A program made the position numbers and the translations under genes. DNA of 48,571 bases from positions 1 to 48,571 of the IMG/VR virus record IMGVR_UViG_3300046714_000131; one strand, given 5' to 3'. Below the pieces are notes generated by a model. The model had not been told where the DNA came from and did not search any database. It was given only the letters and a program-made list of their open reading frames with translations. Shown one piece after another: positions 1-7,161 of this stretch. The stretch is from a virus. Each line of letters begins with the position of its first letter. Position 1 is the stretch's first letter.

Positions 1-22
1 ACGACGTGCCACGCCTTCCGAT
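1..22. repeat. Terminal direct repeat, left copy
   Basis: These 22 bases are identical to 48550-48571. Such a short exact overlap is what an assembler leaves when a circular or circularly permuted genome is written linearly. The minus-strand aminotransferase reading frame continues without interruption from 48549 into 2, 1 and on to an ATG at 29-27, which independently supports closure. It could also be a genuine very short terminal repeat, but that is less likely. Confidence 0.9.
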
Positions 23-25
23 CGC

Positions 26-1588
26 TCATCGCCGCGCCTTCTTCTTGTCCGCACGCTCTCGCTTCATCTTGAACATCTCACTCCCATAGGTGTCAGGCGA
101 TAGCGGCTCGGCGAAGGCGAGTTCCTTCCCGAAGCCGCGCGCGTAGTTGAACGTCTCATCCATGCGTGCCCCGTCTAGGCAGTGCTCGTCGCACTTCTCA
201 TCCGGGATGCTCTCGTCCTTGTCGCTGCCTGCCTTCCTGAGGTAGACCCAGGACTCGATCTCTTCCTCGTAGCACGTCGGGCGCCCAAGGCGGCGCAGCT
301 CTTCGTCGAGGCCCTCGGGGAAGGCGTCACGGAAGAGATAGGTGCGCTGATGGCCGTCTGCCGCGCCGAGCCCTTCACGCATGAGGTCGATCTGCGTGGA
401 CTTGTCGCGCGCCTGGCGATGGCCGCCGCCGATCGGAGGGCACTTCACGGCGAAGGCGGGGACGCCGCGCCCGACGCGCTTCCCGAGCCGGATGTTGAAG
501 TAGCTGATGGCCTCGGGGTTGGAGCGGTCGCAGGAGAAGTGACGCACGCCGTACTTTCCGAACCAGGATTCGGCCATATCGGCCCACTCTTCACGCTGCC
601 ACTTGAGCTTGCAGACCTCCGCCACGCGGAAGCGGCGGATGTGCTTGTGCCAGCGCGGCGAGTCGTAGGCCCAGAGCGACATGGCGCCTGGGTCAGGGTG
701 CCAGCCCCAGTCCACGCCGGCCGTGAAGTAGGCGATGCGGATGGGTTGGTCGATCCCCTTCAGATGTGCGAGCCACCCGCGCTGCTCATCGTTCTCCATC
801 TCGCCGTCCACGACGTGCTTCTCGGGATCCCAGTTGTCGAGGATGAGGCCGTCGGCGGCGGCCCACTGCCCGAGGTAGAAGCGCTTGTAGCGCACACCCG
901 TCAGGGTGGCCCTCAGGGTATCGACGTACTCAGCGCCCTCGCGCGTCCAGGAGCCCTCTGGGTAGATCCCGTTGTAGAAGAATGGGTTGTCCCAGTGACG
1001 GAAGCGGAAGCGCTGGCGCTGCGGTGTCGCCTGCCCTGTGCCGAAGCGCTTGTTCAGCCAGTGGCTAGGGGCCGCTGGGTTGCAGTCTGCGGTGATCTGG
1101 TGGTACGGCGTCTGGAACGAGCTCAGGCGCGTCGTGAGCGTCTCCCAGGCGGCCTCCTTGGTCTCCTCGGCCTGGACGACGTAGATCCGGTCCCATTTCG
1201 TTGAGAGGATGGGCGAGGCCGTGTCGAGCATCGACTCGAGCCCCGCGAAGTAGATCTCGCTGCCGTTCGGGTAGCGGTAGAGGTCCTGGTGGTCCCTCGA
1301 GGCGCTCTTCGAGATCGCGGGGTGGCCCTGCCAGAGGATCTCCTCGCGCCAGTCGCGGAGGATGGACTCGTTGAGGGACTTCCTGGTCTGGCGGCAGACG
1401 AGCTGGCGGGAGCCTGGATAGTTGCGCGCCGTGGCGTCGATCTTGAGCAGGAGGCTCCAGGACTTCGCGGAGCGGGTGGGCCCCTCGCAGAGAGCTTCCC
1501 GGCCCTCGTACATGACGTAGGCGGCCCCTGGGCCGCGCACGGTGCGGCGCCGGTCGATCACGTCAGGATTCGCGGCGGCGGCGCTCAT
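26..1588 (-). CDS. terL: Terminase large subunit (packaging ATPase-nuclease)
   Basis: This 520-residue protein would cut concatemeric DNA and drive it through the portal into the prohead. The ATPase half shows a Walker A-like loop (EGPTRSAKS, residues 35-43), a Walker B-like strand ending in acidic residues (about 133-142) and a coupling motif TADCNP (166-171). The nuclease half has the RNase H-like acidic set: D293 in GVDWGW, D354 in SCDRSNP and D472 in the DEHCLDGAR segment. Length and motif order fit Terminase_6-type large subunits. Its stop overlaps the ATG of the aminotransferase gene across the circle junction (ATGA), and it begins inside the end of the upstream small gene, so it is part of one leftward transcript. 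Unusually, six sugar and accessory genes separate it from the portal gene. Confidence 0.93.
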   Translation of the reverse strand: MSAAAANPDVIDRRRTVRGPGAAYVMYEGREALCEGPTRSAKSWSLLLKIDATARNYPGSRQLVCRQTRKSLNESILRDWREEILWQGHPAISKSASRDHQDLYRYPNGSEIYFAGLESMLDTASPILSTKWDRIYVVQAEETKEAAWETLTTRLSSFQTPYHQITADCNPAAPSHWLNKRFGTGQATPQRQRFRFRHWDNPFFYNGIYPEGSWTREGAEYVDTLRATLTGVRYKRFYLGQWAAADGLILDNWDPEKHVVDGEMENDEQRGWLAHLKGIDQPIRIAYFTAGVDWGWHPDPGAMSLWAYDSPRWHKHIRRFRVAEVCKLKWQREEWADMAESWFGKYGVRHFSCDRSNPEAISYFNIRLGKRVGRGVPAFAVKCPPIGGGHRQARDKSTQIDLMREGLGAADGHQRTYLFRDAFPEGLDEELRRLGRPTCYEEEIESWVYLRKAGSDKDESIPDEKCDEHCLDGARMDETFNYARGFGKELAFAEPLSPDTYGSEMFKMKRERADKKKARR

Positions 1589-1856
1589 CGCTCTCCTTGA
1601 GGCTCTCGGTCGGGTTCCAGATGGCGAGCACGCGCACTTGCTTCGAGGCCTTCATCAGCGTGAAGCCTGGCGGAATCGGGCCGGTTCTTCCGGCGCGGCG
1701 CGCGTCCGAAGTCGTGGCGTAGATTCCGAGCTTCACGAGGAGCTGCGGCAGGTCCTGCGCGGCGATCGTCTGGTAGAGCTCGGTGGAGCGTCCGTCGCCG
1801 AAGAGGAGATCCGCGTCGCCTGGCTCGATCTTGGAGCCTTCGATAATCACGTTCAC
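1563..1856 (-). CDS. Small phage protein upstream of terminase
   Basis: The product has 97 residues and starts at a GTG that overlaps the preceding stop (GTGA). The N-terminal half is hydrophilic. The C-terminal half has a pattern often seen in phage proteins next to the terminase: a helix (LPQLLVKLGIYATTSDARRAG), a turn and a short strand. It overlaps the terminase start by 26 bases, indicating translational coupling. It could be a DNA-binding or small-terminase-like factor, but no family can be named with confidence. Confidence 0.7.
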   Translation of the reverse strand: MNVIIEGSKIEPGDADLLFGDGRSTELYQTIAAQDLPQLLVKLGIYATTSDARRAGRTGPIPPGFTLMKASKQVRVLAIWNPTESLKESDERRRRES

Positions 1857-2257
1857 GGCGTCCTCTTCGGGTAGAGATCTATCGGCTCGGACCACTCCTC
1901 GATTTTCGTCCAGCCGTTCTTGGTGCGCGTGGTGCGGCGGAGCTGCCACAGGCGGGACTTGTTCGTGCCCCCGCGCTTGAGCTTGGGTCTACGCCACTCC
2001 CAGATCTCCACCATGAGGCCTGCGGCGAGGATGGGGGCGAGATTCGGGTGCGCCTCGATCGCGTCTCTGTGTGGCTTCAGGGAGCCGTAGGAGGCGTTCT
2101 GGACGAGGATGGCGCAGCAGGACAGGAGGAGCAGGCTGTCGGCGATCCCGAAGCAGTCGTGGCGCTGGCGGCCTCTCCAGCTCTGCACGGTCTCGCATGG
2201 GATGCCGTGCTTGGCACACCACCGGGCGGTTAAGGCGTTCGTGGAGAACCGAGCCAT
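1853..2257 (-). CDS. Putative restriction-endonuclease-fold (PDDEXK-like) protein
   Basis: This 134-residue protein has the arrangement I associate with small phage nuclease-like proteins: an HDCFGIADSLLLL segment (D34, D40), a strand with a buried polar residue (LVQNAS, Q53), then a helix and a C-terminal EIWEWRRPK strand. Catalytic-type positions are partly conserved (Asp and Gln, with no clear ExK), so it may be inactive or a variant. It is the first gene of the leftward unit and has a TACCGT hexamer 15 bases before its ATG. Function is inferred from pattern only. Confidence 0.5.
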   Translation of the reverse strand: MARFSTNALTARWCAKHGIPCETVQSWRGRQRHDCFGIADSLLLLSCCAILVQNASYGSLKPHRDAIEAHPNLAPILAAGLMVEIWEWRRPKLKRGGTNKSRLWQLRRTTRTKNGWTKIEEWSEPIDLYPKRTP

Positions 2258-2266
2258 TCTTGCGGC

Positions 2267-2272
2267 ACGGTA
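2267..2272 (-). promoter_or_regulatory. Putative -10 element for the leftward terminase unit
   Basis: On the minus strand this reads TACCGT, with its first base 15 bases upstream of the ATG at 2257. Transcription starting about 12-13 bases from the hexamer's first base would give an almost leaderless mRNA. The same hexamer heads the divergent rightward unit at 2750-2755. Confidence 0.4.
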
Positions 2273-2284
2273 TCGACCGCTCGA

Positions 2285-2745
2285 GCGAAAAAGAAGGGAG
2301 CCTCACCCGGTGGACGAATGAGACTCCCTTGAACGCTGTACCGGCGCCGGGTACATCGCTGGTGTCTTACTTCCAGGCAGATCGTCGCCGAGCCGAGCCT
2401 GCCGTTCAACTCCTAAGTCCACCCCGAGGGATAGTGGCGAGCCCGGCAAGACCCTCCCTGCTGACCCTGGTCGGCACGCGTGAGTCCAAGGCCCCAACGT
2501 CCGGCGCTCTGGCCTGAGCGCTGTCCGCGTGATTCTGCGCGTCCGGAGACCACGACTACCGGGGGGTCGCTGCAAAGGTGTGATCGTGGCTCCCTCGGCT
2601 AACTGCGTCCGGACGTTCACGGCGAGCCTGGGGCTTCCTGAGAGGCCCCAACTCCAGCACCGGTCCATTCCCAGCGAGCGTCTGGAGGTGCCCGATGGGC
2701 ACCGATGACACTTACCGAGAACGTACAACACGCCTGCGGCGTGCT
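2285..2745 (-). ncRNA. Candidate large structured non-coding RNA / structured intergenic region
   Basis: This 505-base gene-free gap (2258-2762) holds many perfect inverted repeats: 2337-2355 (TGTACC/GGTACA), GCGCTC/GAGCGC near 2502-2520, CGCG/CGCG, CCACGA/TCGTGG nested inside CGTCCGGA/TCCGGACG (about 2539-2617), 2687-2703 (GGTGCCC/GGGCACC) and 2729-2743 (CACGCC/GGCGTG). It ends in a leftward intrinsic terminator. A TACGTT hexamer (2725-2720 on the minus strand) could start an RNA of about 425 bases. Open frames here give arginine- and proline-rich nonsense. It could instead be an origin or packaging region, and the RNA call is inference. Confidence 0.35.
2288..2330 (-). terminator. Intrinsic terminator reading leftward
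   Basis: Inverted-repeat arms at 2294-2305 and 2319-2330 form a 12-bp stem on the minus-strand RNA (one G-U pair) around a 13-base loop, followed immediately by C and five U residues (2292-2288). On the plus strand the G-U becomes a C-A mismatch and there is no U run, so it acts on leftward RNA. No convincing gene lies upstream on that strand, which suggests that it ends a non-coding transcript. Confidence 0.75.
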
Positions 2746-2749
2746 CTGG

Positions 2750-2755
2750 TACCGT
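2750..2755 (+). promoter_or_regulatory. Putative -10 element for the rightward early unit
   Basis: TACCGT lies 13 bases before the GTG at 2763 and 11 before an out-of-frame ATG at 2761. The spacing matches other unit-leading genes in this genome and favours the GTG as a leaderless start. A perfect 15-base hairpin (2729-2743) lies just upstream and could be an operator. Confidence 0.4.
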
Positions 2756-2762
2756 TACTCAT

Positions 2763-3206
2763 GTGCTGGGGTCAAGTGATGTGGAGAGGTGCCTCGATCT
2801 CGTAGAGGCTGACGGCAGGCGGTGCCTGACCGTAGAGGAGCGGGAGAGCACCGCACGCTTCTGGATGCGGGAGTTCTCTGCCGAGACCCCGAAGGCGTTA
2901 GAGGGGGCTGTACTCACCTTCCTCCGGGAGAAGCCCAGAGGGCGCCCGTCCATCGGAGAGATCTGGGCCATCCTCCGCCGAGGTCAGAAGCCCCACAGCC
3001 CAGGCGAAGGGGCGCGCGCGCTGGAGCTGCGCTGGGCCTCCGAGATCCTGGAGAGTCCGGAGCGATTCCGGAACCCCAACTACGAACACACGATCCACAG
3101 CGCCGAGCGGGTGCTGAGGCGCTGGGGTGTAGCCTCATGGCAAGACGCCATGGCGGAGACGCATCCTGGTTGGACACCACCGATGACCAGAGAAGCCTAC
3201 CTATGA
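2763..3206 (+). CDS. Helicase-loader-like or hypothetical early protein
   Basis: A 147-residue product with GTG start, chosen because a TACCGT hexamer lies 13 bases upstream; a GTG at 2781 is an alternative. The segment with a conserved Trp and Phe (ARFWMREFSAETPKALEGAV) followed by a basic stretch and RPSIGEIWAIL resembles the helical pattern of phage replicative-helicase loaders (G40P-loader type), in which PSIxEI is common. That would place it in replication initiation, recruiting host DnaB helicase. The similarity is by eye and modest. It overlaps the next gene by ATGA. Confidence 0.55.
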   Translation: MLGSSDVERCLDLVEADGRRCLTVEERESTARFWMREFSAETPKALEGAVLTFLREKPRGRPSIGEIWAILRRGQKPHSPGEGARALELRWASEILESPERFRNPNYEHTIHSAERVLRRWGVASWQDAMAETHPGWTPPMTREAYL

Positions 3207-3451
3207 GCGAAGAGCAGACAGCCGATCCGAAGCCCCGGAAGCGCCGCACCGTGGAGGAGATCCGGGCCTGGCACGAGGCGGAGATCAAGGCGCTCGAGCA
3301 GAAGGAGAAGAACGAAGTGCATCGCCTTCTGGCTCACGCACACGACACGCTGAAGCAGGCCGGCGCGCTGAAGGCTGGGAAGACCCTTCCGGTGGCGCCG
3401 CTGACATCCACCATCTCGACCTGGATACAACAACTGGTACCGAAGTCGTGA
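3203..3451 (+). CDS. Small charged coiled-coil protein
   Basis: The product has 82 residues and is rich in Lys and Glu, with a likely helix or coiled coil (EEIRAWHEAEIKALEQKEK) followed by a Thr/Pro/Leu tail. Its ATG overlaps the stop of the upstream gene and its own stop overlaps the next GTG, so it is translated as part of a coupled string. No family recognised. Confidence 0.7.
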   Translation: MSEEQTADPKPRKRRTVEEIRAWHEAEIKALEQKEKNEVHRLLAHAHDTLKQAGALKAGKTLPVAPLTSTISTWIQQLVPKS

Positions 3452-4203
3452 AGCGCCTCGAGATCAGCGCCTCTGCGATCCTCTTCGGGCTCGCCGTCGC
3501 ATTCTGCTTCCACGTTATCATGCGCGAGAAGCAGCACGTTCTGGACGCCCGCCAGGCGGAGACTCGACCCCTCCAGCCAGCCGCGCGGGTTCCTCTCTCT
3601 CCTCCTGGTGACGTAGCGGAGGCGGGCGTCCAGTTTTCTTCTCCAGAGGCTGGCGATGCAGGGCGCACGACAGCCGGCGACGTTGCGGGGGGCCTACACC
3701 AGCCGCAGCTAGGCAGCGATCCCGTAGGGCTCGTCACGCCTCTGGAGGCTTTCGATGGCGTGGACGGCGACGCCTTCCAGGCCGACGCATCCGGCCTCTA
3801 CGCCATGACGACCGAGCTATGGTCGCAGTGCGGGTTCGTGGCGCTGACGACAGAGGAAGCGCGCGCGCTCCTCCCCGTGGCCGGAGATGAGCTTGGGACG
3901 CTCCCCACGACCATCTTCGCCCTCGTGGGAGGCTTCCCCACCATGGCGGACTGCGAGGCCGCCTGGCGTGTCCCAGGCGTGCAGCGAGCCAGCCGTGACT
4001 TCCTCGTGCTCGAGATCCTCCTGACCGAGATGCAGACGTGCCCACAGTGGCGCAGGACGCCCATGTTCGCCGAGCGGTACGCGAGAATGAAGAGCGAGCG
4101 GGCGACGGCGCTCGAGCAGCTCTACGCGGCGTGCGATGCCGCAGGCCCATACAAGAACTGGGCGCTCGTTGGGCGCCTGTTCACGGAGTGGGAGCGCCAG
4201 TGA
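3448..4203 (+). CDS. Membrane-anchored hypothetical protein
   Basis: A 251-residue product with a GTG start overlapping the previous stop. Residues about 8-25 (ASAILFGLAVAFCFHVIM) form a single membrane segment close to the N terminus, preceded by a positive residue. A low-complexity Pro/Ala/Gly linker follows (to about residue 95), then a soluble helical domain with several tryptophans and cysteines. The layout suggests an inner-membrane anchor with a domain held on one side. The family is unknown. Its GTGA stop/start overlap couples it to the mosaic gene that follows. Confidence 0.65.
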   Translation: MKRLEISASAILFGLAVAFCFHVIMREKQHVLDARQAETRPLQPAARVPLSPPGDVAEAGVQFSSPEAGDAGRTTAGDVAGGLHQPQLGSDPVGLVTPLEAFDGVDGDAFQADASGLYAMTTELWSQCGFVALTTEEARALLPVAGDELGTLPTTIFALVGGFPTMADCEAAWRVPGVQRASRDFLVLEILLTEMQTCPQWRRTPMFAERYARMKSERATALEQLYAACDAAGPYKNWALVGRLFTEWERQ

Positions 4204-6077
4204 CCCCCGCCCCCCAACCGTCGCGCGAGGATGCGCGTCTCCTACTTCGATCACTCGACCTAATCGCTACGCAAGGAGTCAGCGAGGCCGCGAAGGAAGA
4301 AGAGATCGCCTGCGCTCTGCGCGCCGCCGAGTCTCGTGGCCGCAGAGCCGGGCTGGAGCAGGCGGCGAATCTTGTGCAGCAGAAGAGGCGGTCGCAGTTC
4401 GAACAGGGCTACGACGCTGAATGCGCGTGGGCTGCGAAGGTCCTCGGCTTCACGCTCGACGAGATTGCCTCCCTCGCGTCCGGCTCCGCGGAACAGGAAC
4501 AAGGCCCGGGTGTTGTAACGGGAGCAGAGGGGCACGCCGCTAGCGGCTCACTGCCTCAAGGAGCAGGTTCGAGTCCTGCCCCGGGCGCCTCTCCAGCCGC
4601 GCGCGACGCGGCGATGGTCGAGCGGGCGCGAACGTTCCTACGACAGGAGTTCGGGCAGCTATGCCATCCCGACGCCGTAGAGTCGGAGTCGGCACGCTAT
4701 ACGCGCTTCGCTCGCTCCGAGTGCGCGACCCGCGACGCGCGGATCGCAGACACTGAGCGGCTCTACCACGAGCAATGCGAGCGGACGAACATGCACCGAG
4801 GGCGCGTCGCCGAGCTACGACAGACGTGCGAGGACCGTGGCCGTGCGATGGACTCTGCCGAGAAGCGAGTCGCCGAGCTGGAGGCGGAGGTCGAGCGGCT
4901 GCGTTCAGCCCCATGGCCTGGGCAAGGCAACGTCGTCTTGGAGGCATATCGAGCCGCCAACGTGGACCCGCACTGTGAGGTGCCGCACGAGGACATGGCC
5001 GAATTGATTGATCGCGCCGTACGAGAAAACGACAGGCTTCGCGCAGCAATGGATACCGCCGATCGCGCGTTAGCGTACTGCGATGAACCGCCCAGGCTTG
5101 TAGCCGCCGCTAGATCACAGATCCGAGCGGCCCTGCGCCGCCCCGAAGAAGAACAGCCGGGGGCGCCACGGCAAGGCGCCAAGACACCTGACGATCCTGA
5201 GGGGCGAAGCCCGCTTGTGCCTCAGGTAGGGGGCAGACCTGCGGGTCGTGCGCCCTCGGCTGCCTCCGCGCCGCCCAACCTCGCCGCGCTGACCGGCCCG
5301 TGGAAGATTGAGCGCGACGAGATCGGCCTGGCGGTCGCGCTCAGCCGAGGCGGTGTGTGGGTCGTGCATCTTCGAGAGGGCTCGTTCCGCAACAACAGCG
5401 AAGGTGGCGCCGAGGTCGTCTGCGCCGAGCTGAATCGGGCTGCCTCCGCGCCGCGCGAGTACGCGGAGACGCTGGAGTACCTTGAATGGATTGCTGAGAA
5501 CCACGAGAGGCAGAGCGGGCAGTTCGCGAGCGGCGTTCACTGGCTCGCAACGGAACTAATCGAAAGGCTCCGCACCGCCCCGCTCGCCTCGCCCGCTGGC
5601 GGAGAGGCGCGGCCGACATGCGTGTGGTCGCACGACGACGAGGATGGCGACCTCTGGGAAGGAACGTGCGGCGTCGCGTGGAGCCTGCCGAACGGCACGC
5701 CCAAGGAGAACGGCATGGGATGGTGCCCGAAGTGCGGGGAGGAACTCGTGGAGTACAGGGCCGAGGACTTCGACGACGCGCCCGACCAGTTGAAAGAACC
5801 CGCTCCGCCGCCCGCCACCGGCGACGTGTTCGAGTTCATCCGCATGGCGAACGAGATGAACGACCTGTGCGAGTTGGAGGCACCGTGGCTCGATTCCGCG
5901 ACCGAGTATCTCCGCTCCCGCTTCGGCGGCTGCGTCGCGGCGCTGGAGAATCTCCACAGAACGACGAGATATCTCGCCACTGCCGGAGGAACCGGAATCG
6001 GAACACGAGATGCTCTCAAAGAGGCCGAGCGAGTCCTGTCCGAGCTGCGCGCCGCGGGCGCGAAGAAGAAGGAGTAG
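4200..6077 (+). CDS. Long mosaic protein with coiled coil and C-terminal zinc ribbon
   Basis: One uninterrupted 625-residue frame from a GTG that overlaps the previous stop. It looks assembled from several small phage-protein modules joined by Ala/Pro-rich linkers: an N-terminal helical block (1-100), a strongly coiled-coil block (about 190-240), a short beta block with GPWKIERDEIGLAVAL, an amphipathic helix block, a zinc-ribbon-like block (TCGVAW...WCPKCGEEL, about 500-520) resembling Lar-type phage proteins, and a final helical block. Residues about 102-130 are encoded by a perfect tRNA-like cloverleaf, so the frame may be a fortuitous read-through joining separate genes. Treat it as one gene only provisionally. 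Confidence 0.55.
   Translation: MTPAPQPSREDARLLLRSLDLIATQGVSEAAKEEEIACALRAAESRGRRAGLEQAANLVQQKRRSQFEQGYDAECAWAAKVLGFTLDEIASLASGSAEQEQGPGVVTGAEGHAASGSLPQGAGSSPAPGASPAARDAAMVERARTFLRQEFGQLCHPDAVESESARYTRFARSECATRDARIADTERLYHEQCERTNMHRGRVAELRQTCEDRGRAMDSAEKRVAELEAEVERLRSAPWPGQGNVVLEAYRAANVDPHCEVPHEDMAELIDRAVRENDRLRAAMDTADRALAYCDEPPRLVAAARSQIRAALRRPEEEQPGAPRQGAKTPDDPEGRSPLVPQVGGRPAGRAPSAASAPPNLAALTGPWKIERDEIGLAVALSRGGVWVVHLREGSFRNNSEGGAEVVCAELNRAASAPREYAETLEYLEWIAENHERQSGQFASGVHWLATELIERLRTAPLASPAGGEARPTCVWSHDDEDGDLWEGTCGVAWSLPNGTPKENGMGWCPKCGEELVEYRAEDFDDAPDQLKEPAPPPATGDVFEFIRMANEMNDLCELEAPWLDSATEYLRSRFGGCVAALENLHRTTRYLATAGGTGIGTRDALKEAERVLSELRAAGAKKKE
4504..4587 (+). tRNA. tRNA-like cloverleaf with 12-base insertion in the anticodon loop
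   Basis: A 7-bp acceptor stem (GCCCGGG 4504-4510 with CCCGGGC 4580-4586), a weak 4-bp D arm (4513-4516/4524-4527) with a 7-base loop, a 5-bp anticodon stem (4529-4533/4553-4557), a 5-base variable loop and a perfect T arm (GCAGG-TTCGAGT-CCTGC, 4563-4579). CCA is not encoded. The anticodon loop has 19 bases instead of 7 and contains the perfect palindrome GCCGCTAGCGGC (4536-4547). No 12-base removal restores U33, so decoding ability is doubtful. It lies inside a protein frame. It could be a degenerate tRNA, a tRNA mimic, or an attachment site derived from a host tRNA. Confidence 0.6.
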
Positions 6078-6082
6078 AGCCG

Positions 6083-6382
6083 ATGAGCGAACGTCACTAT
6101 CGCGCCGTCTTCGGCTGGAACAACGGAGCGCCCACTATTGAATCGACAGAGATCCTCAAGAAAACGGCGAAGCGAATAGTCGTCGTTCGCGCTCCGGCCT
6201 CGCAGCATCGTGAATACCTAACGCCAGATGAGGTCAGCCTCACAGCAATTGACGCCATCCTCAAGGCGGTCCTCGAAGAAGAGGAGGCCATCACGCTCGC
6301 ACGGCAAAACCTGGTCAGGCGCGAGCACCGTCTAGCTCAGCTCCGCGAGCTTGCGCGCGAGACGGAGGACTCCAATGGCTAG
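6083..6382 (+). CDS. Hypothetical protein
   Basis: The product has 99 residues. The N-terminal half is a small beta-rich domain (HYRAVFGWN, RIVVVRAPASQ) and the C-terminal half is a long charged helix (about 60-97). The ATG is 5 bases after the preceding stop and its TAG overlaps the next ATG. I do not recognise the family. Confidence 0.7.
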   Translation: MSERHYRAVFGWNNGAPTIESTEILKKTAKRIVVVRAPASQHREYLTPDEVSLTAIDAILKAVLEEEEAITLARQNLVRREHRLAQLRELARETEDSNG

Positions 6383-6587
6383 GGTCGGAAAGAAGCCGAA
6401 GGCGGTACGAGTAAGGGAAGGCTGGTACAAGCACTCCAGGACCGGCGTGGAGCTTGCGCGCGTGTTCGTCGAGCAGTGGTGGTCCGTCGTGAAGTGGGAC
6501 GACGAGGACGATCCGGACTGCTACAAGACGGCAGGGCTGGAACCGATCCGCCCGCTGCCGCGCGCGAAGGGGAGGGGAAGCAAGTGA
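6375..6587 (+). CDS. Small basic hypothetical protein
   Basis: The product has 70 residues and starts at an ATG that overlaps the end of the previous gene by 8 bases. The N terminus is lysine- and arginine-rich (ARVGKKPKAVRVREGWYK), the centre has a paired tryptophan and an acidic stretch, and the tail is basic again. It may bind nucleic acid but nothing specific supports that. GTGA overlap with the next gene. Confidence 0.65.
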   Translation: MARVGKKPKAVRVREGWYKHSRTGVELARVFVEQWWSVVKWDDEDDPDCYKTAGLEPIRPLPRAKGRGSK

Positions 6588-6811
6588 GCGGCAAGGTCGA
6601 TCTGCGCAAGCTAGAGCCAATCCGCAAGAGCGTTGCCAGCGTCACGCTCTCTCAGAACGATGTCGGCGAGACTGTCCTGGACGTTAGTTATGGTATGGCC
6701 ACGCTTACCGTTGTTGTCGATCGTGTGGACCTGAACGACCTGCGCGCGCTAATGGCCCGGCCGCCTGGGCCTGGACCGAAGCGCCACGCCGCGCCCGAGG
6801 TGAAGCCGTGA
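6584..6811 (+). CDS. Hypothetical protein
   Basis: A 75-residue product with a GTG start overlapping the preceding stop. It contains a predicted beta-meander (VTLSQNDVGETVLDVSYGMATLTVVVD) followed by a short helix and a Pro/Gly-rich tail. The composition and the tight coupling to its neighbours support its being a real gene. No family is recognised. Confidence 0.6.
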   Translation: MSGKVDLRKLEPIRKSVASVTLSQNDVGETVLDVSYGMATLTVVVDRVDLNDLRALMARPPGPGPKRHAAPEVKP

Positions 6812-7161
6812 CGCCCGCCCCTGAACTCGTCAGCGACGCGCTCACCGTGGCGCGGTGGCGCGACCCGCACATCGAGGAATGGGAGGTTGGCGCGCAGAAC
6901 GTGCTCGCCGACACCTACGGACGAAACCGTGAGTGGGTCTCCCAGTGCGAATCGCTCATGGTCGAGCGCGGCCTCGGCGAGGCGTACGGGCAACAACTCA
7001 TGCGTGAGCTATACGATGTCTCCCCGCACCCGCTCGGCAAGGAGCGTCAGTATGTGGTGAGCGGCGAAGAGCTTGCCGCGATCCGCACCGCGCCGCTCTC
7101 CACCGTCCTGCGCGCGCTCGCGGCTGTCGTCAGGGCGGAGGGGATGGAGAAGTGCTGGTGA
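6808..7161 (+). CDS. Hypothetical protein
   Basis: The product has 117 residues with a GTG start in a GTGA overlap. It is mostly helical, with a conserved-looking VARWRDPHIEEWEV segment and an acidic face. It ends immediately before the TGT/DpdA-like gene, whose ATG overlaps its stop (TGATG), and its last codons contain that gene's ribosome-binding sequence. Its function is unknown. Confidence 0.65.
   Translation: MTPAPELVSDALTVARWRDPHIEEWEVGAQNVLADTYGRNREWVSQCESLMVERGLGEAYGQQLMRELYDVSPHPLGKERQYVVSGEELAAIRTAPLSTVLRALAAVVRAEGMEKCW

Noticed and set aside
182-1204. Long plus-strand open frame opposite the terminase gene
   Set aside because: Its sequence is a Val/Ala/Glu-rich shadow typical of antisense frames in GC-rich DNA, while the minus strand encodes clear terminase motifs.
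2303-2731. Minus-strand open frame of about 142 codons in the non-coding gap
   Set aside because: Low-complexity Arg/Pro/Ser composition, no ribosome-binding site, and its end runs through the terminator hairpin.
4563-4587. Definite attP site at the tRNA 3' half
   Set aside because: The sequence could serve as one, but no integrase gene is present, so an attachment-site call is not supported.
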